20,787 nt of DNA from the NCBI GenBank assembly GCA_005786915.1, contig SYCM01000129.1:1-20787 (forward strand), in the 5' to 3' direction. A program made the position numbers and the translations under genes. This stretch comes from Bacteroidota bacterium. GTDB taxonomy: Bacteria; Bacteroidota; Bacteroidia; Flavobacteriales; Schleiferiaceae. Positions 14,557 through 20,787 of this stretch are shown here, one piece after another; the first letter of the stretch is position 1; each line of letters begins with the position of its first letter. The notes beneath the pieces are model-generated. The model was not told where the DNA came from, searched no databases, and saw only the letters and a program-made list of their open reading frames with translations.

Positions 14557-16827
14557 ATGGACCTCAATCCTCTCGATTTCGACCTTCCCAAGCATCGTTC
14601 GTCTGCCATTAAAGTGGTGGGTGTAGGCGGTGGCGGATCCAACGCCGTCAACTACATGAAGAACCAGGGCATTCGCGGCGTGGACTTCATCGTCTGCAAC
14701 ACCGACGCCCAGGCCCTCACCCACAGCCCGGTAGAAACCAAAATCCAGCTCGGAGCCACCCTTACCGAAGGTTTAGGCGCCGGCGCCAACCCCGAAGTTG
14801 GAGAGCAAGCAGCCCTCGAGAGCTACGCCGAAATCCAGGCGGCGCTCGGCGCGCAGACCAAGATGGTGTTCATAACCGCCGGAATGGGCGGCGGCACCGG
14901 GACCGGAGCGGCCCCCATCATCGCCAAAGCATCGCGCGAACTCGGCATTTTGACCGTGGGCATTGTGACCGCCCCGTTCGGATTCGAAGGCAACATGCGC
15001 CTCCGCCAGGCCGAGCAAGGCATCGAGCGCCTGCGCGAGCACGTGGATTCGCTCATTGTGATCAACAACAACAAGCTTCGTGAAGTCTACGGCAACTTAG
15101 GCTTCAAGCAAGGCTTCATGAAGGCCGACGAGGTGCTGTCTACCGCGGCGCGGGGAATTGCCGAAGTTATCACGCACCACTACAGCGTGAATATTGACCT
15201 GCGCGACGCCAAGACCGTGCTTCACAACAGCGGAACGGCCATCATGGGCAGCGCGAAGGCTTCGGGGTCGACCCGTGCGCTGTCGTCGGTACGCAGTGCC
15301 CTCGACAGTCCGCTGCTCAACGACAACCACATCGAAGGCGCGCGCTACGTGCTGCTGCTGATTGTGAGTGGAACCGGCGAGCACGAAGTCACCCTCGACG
15401 AAATCGGCGAAATCAACGACTTCATTCAGGAGCAGGCCGGCCGCCAAGTCGACATCATCATGGGCATCGGTGAAGATCCGCACCTCGATGACGCCCTTCA
15501 AGTAACCGTGATCGCCACCGGATTCAGCGCGACTAACCCCATCGGCACGGTGAACCCCGCCGAGCCCGAAAAAGTGGTGTACGAACTTCGTCCCGACTCG
15601 TCGCCCGGTTCGCAATTCAATCTTTTTGAGGAACCAGTTCGTTCCAAGAGTCCGCTCGAGGAAGAGTCCCTCAGCCCGATTGACACTCCGATTGCCGAGG
15701 TCCTCGAGCCCGCTACGGCGCCCGAAGCGCCCGAAACGCACGCCGTAGACGCTCCCTTGGCCGAAGCCGCCTGGGAAGTTCCCGCCCCCGGAGCCCCCGA
15801 AGCCGAAATGCACACCTTGGACGCGGAATCAGACGAAGGTGATTTTGCGTTTGAGCTCCGCACCGAAGAGCCTTGGGACTCCGCAGAACCCGTGGTCGCC
15901 GTGGAGGACTTGGCAGACGCAGCGTTGCCCATTGAGGAGCCCGCCGAAACCGAGATTCCCAGCCCCACCATGACTTGGACGCTCGATTGGAATGATGAGC
16001 CCGCGCGCCCCGCGAAATCGGTGGGCCTGGACGAACTCCTTGCCTTTGAGGCCGCGCTGCGCGGTACCGGCGCTCCGGCTTCAGATGAGCCCGCCGTCGT
16101 AGCTGCAGAGGTCAGCGAGGTCTTGGCGACCTTGGAACCCTTTGCTACTGCCGTCGACGAAGCCCTCGACCAACCGATTGAGGCGGAAGAAGCAGCGTTT
16201 GATGCGTCTGATGCCATATCGTCGTTGGAAGCCGTTGAATCGATTGAAGCTTATGACACCTTCGAAGAACCCGTAGCCGAGGCTCCGTTAATTGAGACGC
16301 CCGAGGTGGTCGAATCGGCCGCTTGGGAAGCGCCCGCCGCGACGGAAACCCCTGAGGAAGTCAAATCAGCCTCCTGGGAAGAGCCCGCCGCAATAGAGAC
16401 CCCCGTTGACGCGGCGGAGTCGGTGGACGCCTTGGAAGCCCCGCTTGAGGCTCCGGCCCGCGACGTTCCGGCACCGCAGAGCATGCGCACCGACGACGTG
16501 CGCTTCGAGGTGCGCACCGCAGCGGTGAACACCATGTTTGCTCCTGAAATCGACCCTGATCGCGACAGCCTCGAAGAGACCATGCGCCGCATGGCCCAAG
16601 AGCGCCGAGCGTACCTGCAGGCCTTCAGCCACCGATTTGGGCAAAACCAAGCGCGCATGCAGCAGGGCGACTTGGACCGTCCGGCGTTTGAACGCCAAGG
16701 CTGGGACCTCGACGCGTCGGCGCGCTACTCGCAGCAAAACGCCTTGGGCGACCACATGGTCCGCGGAGAGAAAAACGATCTGGAGTTCCGCCCCAACAAC
16801 TCGTTTTTGCACGACAATGTCGATTGA
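14557..16827 (+). CDS. ftsZ: FtsZ, tubulin-like division GTPase with an unusually long acidic C-terminal linker
   Basis: A 756-residue protein. The GTPase core (about 17-325) is complete: VVGVGGGGSNAV (20-31), the tubulin signature GGGTGTG (111-117), and the T7 loop NIDLRDAKT with N212, D214 and D217, which hydrolyses GTP in the neighbouring subunit. The C-terminal peptide FRPNNSFLHDNVD (744-756) is the Bacteroidetes form of the tail that binds FtsA. Between them lies a linker of about 400 residues, against roughly 50 in E. coli. Its part from 361 to 634 is rich in Ala, Glu, Pro and Asp with only seven Lys or Arg, and holds a 17-residue tandem repeat (580-613) and recurring tryptophan motifs. 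Residues 645-743 resemble the conserved pre-tail region of Bacteroidetes FtsZ. The stop lies inside the yqeY start region. Confidence 0.97.
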   Translation: MDLNPLDFDLPKHRSSAIKVVGVGGGGSNAVNYMKNQGIRGVDFIVCNTDAQALTHSPVETKIQLGATLTEGLGAGANPEVGEQAALESYAEIQAALGAQTKMVFITAGMGGGTGTGAAPIIAKASRELGILTVGIVTAPFGFEGNMRLRQAEQGIERLREHVDSLIVINNNKLREVYGNLGFKQGFMKADEVLSTAARGIAEVITHHYSVNIDLRDAKTVLHNSGTAIMGSAKASGSTRALSSVRSALDSPLLNDNHIEGARYVLLLIVSGTGEHEVTLDEIGEINDFIQEQAGRQVDIIMGIGEDPHLDDALQVTVIATGFSATNPIGTVNPAEPEKVVYELRPDSSPGSQFNLFEEPVRSKSPLEEESLSPIDTPIAEVLEPATAPEAPETHAVDAPLAEAAWEVPAPGAPEAEMHTLDAESDEGDFAFELRTEEPWDSAEPVVAVEDLADAALPIEEPAETEIPSPTMTWTLDWNDEPARPAKSVGLDELLAFEAALRGTGAPASDEPAVVAAEVSEVLATLEPFATAVDEALDQPIEAEEAAFDASDAISSLEAVESIEAYDTFEEPVAEAPLIETPEVVESAAWEAPAATETPEEVKSASWEEPAAIETPVDAAESVDALEAPLEAPARDVPAPQSMRTDDVRFEVRTAAVNTMFAPEIDPDRDSLEETMRRMAQERRAYLQAFSHRFGQNQARMQQGDLDRPAFERQGWDLDASARYSQQNALGDHMVRGEKNDLEFRPNNSFLHDNVD
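16294..16395 (+). repeat. 51-bp tandem duplication inside ftsZ (17-residue repeat)
   Basis: Bases 16294-16344 encode ETPEVVESAAWEAPAAT and 16345-16395 encode ETPEEVKSASWEEPAAI, in frame and directly adjacent (FtsZ residues 580-596 and 597-613). A third, degenerate unit beginning ETP starts at 16396. Twelve of seventeen residues match between the first two units, while the codons have drifted, so this is an old duplication rather than a recent slippage. It lies in the disordered acidic linker. Confidence 0.8.
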
Positions 16828-17278
16828 GGCCCTCGAAGTCCAGTTGGGCGAAGACATGAAGGCGGCCATGCGCGCCAAAGACCAGGTGCGCCTCGAGGCC
16901 GTGCGCTCGATTCGCGCCGCCCTGTCGACTGAAAAAACCTCGGCGGCCAACCAAGGCACCCTGACCGACGCCCAGGCGATCGCGGTGCTGCAGCGCCTGA
17001 AAAAGCAGCGCATCGAGGCAGCCGACATCTTCAACGCCCAGAACCGAACCGACCTCGCCCAGGTTGAAGAAGCCCAACTGGCGGTGATTCAGACCTACCT
17101 GCCGGCTGCCCTCGAAGGCGAGGCCCTCGAGGCCGCGGTGCGCGAACTCTTGGCCAGCCACCAATTGACCCAAGCCGGTCAGTTCGGCCAAGCCATGGGG
17201 CTCGCATCCAAAGCCTTGGCGGGCAGGGCTGACGGCAAGGCCATTTCGGCCGTCGTCAAAGCCCTTCTGCAGGGTTAA
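16817..17278 (+). CDS. yqeY: GatB/YqeY-domain protein
   Basis: A 153-residue protein opening with MSIEALEVQLGEDMKAAMRAKDQVRLEAVRSIRAAL in segments, the typical YqeY pattern in which a first helix is followed by AMRAKDQ and a second helix. The middle holds LKKQRIEAADIFNAQNRTDL and the end GLASKALAGRADGKAISAVVKALL, matching the tail shared with the C-terminal domain of the GatB amidotransferase subunit. The cellular role is not well established; a tRNA-linked function is suggested only by that homology. The frame is open upstream to 16538, but ATG 16817 gives the normal family length and overlaps the ftsZ stop by 11 bases, so it is likely co-translated as the last gene of the cluster. Its stop lies three bases from the stop of the opposing gene. 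Confidence 0.92.
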   Translation: MSIEALEVQLGEDMKAAMRAKDQVRLEAVRSIRAALSTEKTSAANQGTLTDAQAIAVLQRLKKQRIEAADIFNAQNRTDLAQVEEAQLAVIQTYLPAALEGEALEAAVRELLASHQLTQAGQFGQAMGLASKALAGRADGKAISAVVKALLQG

Positions 17279-17281
17279 GAC

Positions 17282-17866
17282 CTAGTAAAATCCGTAGAGC
17301 AGGCGCACCGACACCACGTCGGCTTTGTCGACCGCTGAAGTGGGAACGCGCCAAAGGCCTGCCGATAGGTTGACCTCGTTGCCGACGTAGTCGTAGCGCA
17401 CCCCAATTTCAGAATATATCCCCGTGGAGCCGTCGCGCACAAACGCCGGACCGATTCCGCTGTAGTTACGTACCTGCCGGGCAAACGAACCGTAGCCCAA
17501 GTTGACAAAGGCGCCCACCCAGGCGTCAGAGTTCGCGGTACTCCCCAAACCGGTCTGCAGCGTGGCCGCTAGGGTGTAATGGTAGCCAAATCCTAGGGCG
17601 CCCGTTCCGCCTTGACCCTGCGTCAGCGCCAACCCCAGCGGGGTGGTCAACCCCAGCGAAAGCTCATCGCCGACCGGAAGGGTAAAGCGCGGCGCATAGG
17701 TCACGCCGTTGCTGGCAAACGGCATCGAGAGGGTCGACATATCGATTCCGATGCTGTAGTCGTAGCCCAGCGCGTGAAACCACTGTCCTTTTTTGAGGTC
17801 GAGCGACTGCGCCGAAGCTTGCGCACTTGCCGCCCCTACGAGAAGGCCAAAAATCCAGTTCTTCAT
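17282..17866 (-). CDS. small secreted protein, probable outer-membrane beta-barrel, function unknown
   Basis: A 194-residue protein with a clear signal peptide (hydrophobic core WIFGLLVGAA, cleavage probably after ASA-Q near residue 20). The mature part alternates polar and hydrophobic or aromatic residues in short strands separated by Gly- and Asn-rich turns (for example GALGFGYHYTLAATLQTG and YSEIGVRYDYVGNEVNLSAG) and ends in the aromatic pair FY, as many outer-membrane barrels do. About eight strands would fit its size. I do not recognise a specific family. It is divergent from the MFS gene with only 34 bases between their start codons, and tail to tail with yqeY across three bases. A near-consensus -7 element lies five bases upstream of the ATG, suggesting a leaderless or nearly leaderless transcript. 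Confidence 0.8.
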   Translation of the reverse strand: MKNWIFGLLVGAASAQASAQSLDLKKGQWFHALGYDYSIGIDMSTLSMPFASNGVTYAPRFTLPVGDELSLGLTTPLGLALTQGQGGTGALGFGYHYTLAATLQTGLGSTANSDAWVGAFVNLGYGSFARQVRNYSGIGPAFVRDGSTGIYSEIGVRYDYVGNEVNLSAGLWRVPTSAVDKADVVSVRLLYGFY

Positions 17867-17870
17867 ACCC

Positions 17871-17894
17871 TAAAGGTAGTACGCGGTACCTTTG
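17871..17894. promoter_or_regulatory. overlapping divergent promoters: inverted -7 elements
   Basis: On the plus strand TACCTTTG at 17887-17894 is a perfect TAnnTTTG, six bases before the GTG at 17901. On the minus strand 17878-17871 reads TACCTTTA, seven of eight, counting the free positions, and is four bases from the ATG at 17866. Together they form an inverted repeat AAAGGTA-N8-TACCTTT. Both transcripts would begin at or almost at the start codon. The expected -33 regions lie inside the opposite gene, so the two promoters overlap. The -33 elements themselves are not recognisable. Confidence 0.5.
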
Positions 17895-17900
17895 CCCCAC

Positions 17901-19115
17901 GTGAACATTCCCCTCTTCTCTTGGGTCTGGCGCCAGTACCGCGCCGCGTTTGAAGGGCTCAGTCAAGAGGCCTGGGTCCTGGCCACTGTCATGTTTGTGA
18001 ATCGGGCTGGAACCATGGTGCTTCCCTTCCTCGGACTGTATCTGCGAGAAGGCCTGGGTTTCAGCCTTGCCGACACGGGATGGATCATGGCCTTTTATGG
18101 CGTTGGGTCCATGGTGGGCGCCTTGGCGGGCGGAGCCCTTTCGGACCGCTGGGGTTCGTACCAGGTGCAAACGACGGCACTCTTCTTGGGCTCAGGAATA
18201 TTTTTGGCACTGAGCTTCCTTTCCGAGTTTTGGTCGCTGGCATTGGGCGTGTTTGTGCTCACTGCCGTCGCCGACATGGTGCGCCCGGCGAACTCTTCGG
18301 CCGTGTTTGAGTACGCTAAAGAGGGCAACGTGACGCGGGCCTTTTCGCTCAACCGCATGGCGATCAACCTGGGCTTCTCGGTCGGACCGGCTGCCGCAGG
18401 CGTCATCGCCGCCTGGAGCTATCAGGGCCTATTTTGGGCCGACGCCGCCACCTGCGCGGCCGCCGGCCTCCTCTTTGTGGGGTTCTTTCGCAAGCGCCGT
18501 CCGCGCCGCGCCCGCGAAACCCAACAGGGCGGAAAATCCCCGTACCGCGACCGCGGGGCCCTGGCGTTCTCGATCCTAGTGCTGCTCTTTGCCGTGGCCT
18601 TTTTTCAGCTGGTCTCCACCATGCCGCTCTACTACCGCGAGGTATTTGCGCTGAGTGAAGAACAAATTGGACTGCTTCTGGGCTTTAACGGCCTCCTGAT
18701 CGTCGCCGTCGAAATGGTTTTTGTGAACTGGGCCCAAAACCGCATTGCGCCCCGCCACGCGATCGCCCTGGGCGTGCTCGTGATGGCCTTGGCCTTTGCC
18801 AGCCTGAATTGGGCAACGGGGCTCACCGGACTTTATGCCTCCATGCTGCTGCTCAGCGTGTCTGAAATCTTGGCGATGCCGTTTATGATCTCGTGGATCA
18901 CGTTGCGCGCGGGCGACCAGTCCCGCGGACGCTACCTTGGGCTCTATGCTGCGACCTACGCCTTGGGCCACATCATGGCTCCGCTGGTCGGAACCCGCGT
19001 CATCGAACACTTCGGGTACAGCACGCTATACTATGGCGTGGCGGCCCTGTCCGTAGTTACCGCCTTCGGATTCAGCCAGCTACCTCCCGCGATTGGGCGT
19101 CAATCACGGCCATAG
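17901..19115 (+). CDS. major facilitator superfamily transporter
   Basis: A 404-residue polytopic inner-membrane protein. The MFS motif A between the second and third helices is visible as GGALSDRWGSY (77-87). The N-half (FSLNRMAINLGFSVGPAAAGVIAAWSY) shows the family's second conserved region in helix 5. A basic cytoplasmic loop KRRPRRARETQQGGKSPYRDR separates the two six-helix halves in its middle portion. Close matches in general pattern are drug or sugar efflux MFS proteins of the YdeE/MdtG kind, but the substrate cannot be read. The GTG at 17901 is chosen as start because it lies just after a perfect -7 element; a TTG at 17892 overlaps that element and would add three residues. The 3' end overlaps the opposing malic-enzyme gene by 44 bases. 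Confidence 0.88.
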   Translation: MNIPLFSWVWRQYRAAFEGLSQEAWVLATVMFVNRAGTMVLPFLGLYLREGLGFSLADTGWIMAFYGVGSMVGALAGGALSDRWGSYQVQTTALFLGSGIFLALSFLSEFWSLALGVFVLTAVADMVRPANSSAVFEYAKEGNVTRAFSLNRMAINLGFSVGPAAAGVIAAWSYQGLFWADAATCAAAGLLFVGFFRKRRPRRARETQQGGKSPYRDRGALAFSILVLLFAVAFFQLVSTMPLYYREVFALSEEQIGLLLGFNGLLIVAVEMVFVNWAQNRIAPRHAIALGVLVMALAFASLNWATGLTGLYASMLLLSVSEILAMPFMISWITLRAGDQSRGRYLGLYAATYALGHIMAPLVGTRVIEHFGYSTLYYGVAALSVVTAFGFSQLPPAIGRQSRP

Positions 19116-20787
19116 CTGTGGTGTTGACGATTTCGCGCACGCTGCAGCCCAGCTGCAGCACATGGGCCGGGTAGTCGAGTCCCACGAGCAACGGTCCGAC
19201 CGCCTCTATGCCTGCCATCGACTGCAGCAGCTTGTAGGAAATGTTGGCCGACGAAAGTCCGGGGAACACAAACACGTTGGGACCCTTACCCACTAGGTCG
19301 CTGAACGGAAACTGTTCGGCCAGCAGCCCATTGTCCACCGCGAAGTTGGCCTGCATCTCGCCGTCGACAATCAGGTCAGGGTCAGCACTGCGAATCATGC
19401 GGAGCGCTTCGCGCATCTTGCGCGGCGTGACGCCGTCGCTCGAACCGAAATTCGAGTAACTCAGAAGGGCCACACGGGGCTGGATGTTCATTTTGCGCAC
19501 CATCTTCGAAACTTCAGACACAATCTGGGCAATGCGCTCGGCGGACGGATCCTGGTTGATCGTCGTGTCGGCAAAAAACTTAGGCCCTTGCTTGGTCAGC
19601 ATTACGTACACGCCGGCCACCGTCGAGGCCGGGGTCTTCGGTCCCAGAATCTCCATAACAGGGCGTACCGCACGGGTGTACTTCACCGTGGCGCCGGTCA
19701 CGTAGGCGTCGGCGTGGCCGCTGCGCACCATCATCGGACCGTAGTAGTCGCGGTTGAACATCAGTCGGCGCGCTTCCTCGCGGCCCACTCCGCGCCGTTG
19801 CCGCATCGAGTACAATGTCTCGGCGTACTCCGCAAGGTGCGGAGCCGAATTGCTGCGCGGATCAATCATCGGCACGTCTTCGAGGCCCAAATTGTATTCC
19901 TCGATGAGGGCCTTAATCTTGGCTACGTCGCCCAAGAGTACCGGCTGGCAGATGCCCTCTTCCACCGCGATTTGGGCCGCCTTGAGGACACGGTAGTGGT
20001 CGGCTTCGTTGAACACTACCCGCTTGGGCGCACTCTTGGCCTTCTCAACCGCCAGGCGAATGAACTTGTCGTCGCGTCCGAGTCGGTTGCGCAGATCTTC
20101 TTCGTAGGCCTCCCAGTTGGTGATGGGCTTTTTGGCCACGCCTGTTTCCATCGCGGCGCGGGCCACGGCGGGAGCCACCGTGTAAATCAAGCGCGGATCA
20201 AACGGCTTCGGAATGATGTAGTCGGTACCAAAAGCCAAGTTTCGGCTGCCGTAGGCGAGGTTGACAATTTCGGGCACGGCCTCCTTGGCCAGGTCGGCAA
20301 TCGCCTTTACCGCGGCCAGCTTCATGGCCTCGTTGATCTTGGTGGCGCGCACGTCGAGGGCTCCGCGAAAAATGTAGGGAAAGCCCAGCACGTGGTTGAC
20401 CTGGTTCGGATTGTCGCTGCGCCCGGTCGCCATAATCAAGTCCTTGCGGGTCTTGATCGCGACGTCGTAGTTGATTTCGGGGTCCGGATTGGCCAGCGCA
20501 AACACCACGGGGTTGGCCGCCATGGACTGGATCATTTCGGGACTCAAAATGTTGCCCTTCGACAGGCCGACAAAGACGTCGGCGCCCACCAGGGCCTCAG
20601 CCAGCGTGCGGTGCGGCGTGCCGCGCTTGAAGTCCATTTTTTCCTCGGTCAGGTCCTCGCGGCCGTCGTGAATGACGCCCTTCGAATCGCACATGATCAA
20701 GTTCTCGGGGGTCACGCCCAGCGCCAAATACAGGCGGGCGCAGCTGATCGCAGAGGCTCCGGCCCCGTTAAACACCACGCGCACCTC
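19072..20787 (-). CDS. maeB: NADP-dependent malic enzyme (MaeB type), N-terminus beyond window edge
   Basis: The frame is open from the right edge to the TGA at 19074-19072, giving 571 visible residues of an enzyme normally about 760 long; the N-terminal malic domain is missing through window truncation. Visible residues 1-215 are the NAD(P)-binding half: the Rossmann loop VVFNGAGASA (4-13), the acidic residue in MCDSKG (32-37), VGLSKGNILSP (73-83), FALANPDPEI (96-105) and TGRSDNPNQVNHVLGFPYIFRG in two parts (121-142). From about residue 225 to the end is a phosphotransacetylase-like domain (for example GATVKYTRAVRPVMEILG), which in MaeB is regulatory rather than catalytic. The enzyme decarboxylates malate to pyruvate and supplies NADPH. 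It has no functional tie to the dcw cluster. Its 3' end overlaps the MFS gene by 44 bases. Confidence 0.94.
   Translation of the reverse strand, partial: EVRVVFNGAGASAISCARLYLALGVTPENLIMCDSKGVIHDGREDLTEEKMDFKRGTPHRTLAEALVGADVFVGLSKGNILSPEMIQSMAANPVVFALANPDPEINYDVAIKTRKDLIMATGRSDNPNQVNHVLGFPYIFRGALDVRATKINEAMKLAAVKAIADLAKEAVPEIVNLAYGSRNLAFGTDYIIPKPFDPRLIYTVAPAVARAAMETGVAKKPITNWEAYEEDLRNRLGRDDKFIRLAVEKAKSAPKRVVFNEADHYRVLKAAQIAVEEGICQPVLLGDVAKIKALIEEYNLGLEDVPMIDPRSNSAPHLAEYAETLYSMRQRRGVGREEARRLMFNRDYYGPMMVRSGHADAYVTGATVKYTRAVRPVMEILGPKTPASTVAGVYVMLTKQGPKFFADTTINQDPSAERIAQIVSEVSKMVRKMNIQPRVALLSYSNFGSSDGVTPRKMREALRMIRSADPDLIVDGEMQANFAVDNGLLAEQFPFSDLVGKGPNVFVFPGLSSANISYKLLQSMAGIEAVGPLLVGLDYPAHVLQLGCSVREIVNTTAMAVIDAQSREVAG

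Noticed and set aside
17271..17284. Possible small hairpin at the yqeY and beta-barrel gene junction
   Set aside because: Only three base pairs can form around a seven-base loop and no T-run follows, which is far too weak for a terminator.
1..20787. Search for CRISPR arrays, insertion sequences, tRNA or rRNA genes, attachment sites and toxin-antitoxin or defence genes
   Set aside because: No repeat-spacer pattern, transposase motif, terminal inverted repeats or tRNA-like cloverleaf was seen; the window is almost fully occupied by core genes.

Overview
This window is a near-complete dcw (division and cell wall) cluster from a member of the Bacteroidetes, most likely order Flavobacteriales. 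The assignment rests on the gene order (mraZ-rsmH-ftsL-ftsI-murE-mraY-murD-ftsW-murG-murC-ftsQ-ftsA-ftsZ-yqeY, without murF, ddl or murB inside), on the FtsZ C-terminal peptide ending NNSFLHDNVD, on a short FtsL-like protein, on a one-PASTA-domain FtsI, and on promoter -7 elements that fit the Bacteroidetes consensus TAnnTTTG. G+C is high (roughly 60 percent by eye), which is unusual for Flavobacteriales. I cannot name a genus.

Layout. Bases 1-758 (minus strand) hold an alpha/beta hydrolase cut at its C-terminus by the window edge. Bases 759-1022 are a divergent regulatory region with an AT-rich island, two small palindromes, a DnaA-box-like 9-mer, four TGGG repeats at an exact 10-bp period (the known MraZ operator pattern) and a perfect -7 element. 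From 1023 to 17278, fourteen plus-strand genes follow with overlaps of 4 to 14 bases or gaps of at most 22 bases; I see no internal terminator. Bases 17282-17866 (minus strand) encode a small secreted, probably outer-membrane beta-barrel protein, divergent from an MFS transporter (17901-19115, plus strand). The transporter converges on, and overlaps by 44 bases, the 3' end of a malic enzyme (maeB-type, minus strand) that runs off the right edge.

How the genes work together. MurC, MurD and MurE add amino acids to UDP-MurNAc in the cytoplasm; the DNPR motif of MurE predicts meso-diaminopimelate peptidoglycan. MraY and MurG build lipid I and lipid II. FtsW (SEDS polymerase) and FtsI (transpeptidase) insert septal peptidoglycan. 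FtsL and FtsQ are bitopic divisome scaffold proteins. FtsA tethers FtsZ to the membrane. MraZ is the expected autoregulator of the cluster and RsmH methylates 16S rRNA. MurF, Ddl and MurB must be encoded elsewhere.

Novelty. The gene content is conserved core machinery, and I found no new defence, mobile or biosynthetic system. The features most worth a second look are the MraZ operator and promoter; a roughly 400-residue acidic linker in FtsZ (756 aa in total) with a 17-residue tandem repeat; a tryptophan motif A-[AS]-W-[DE]-x-P that occurs in both the FtsA and FtsZ linkers; and the compact divergent promoter pair near 17880.
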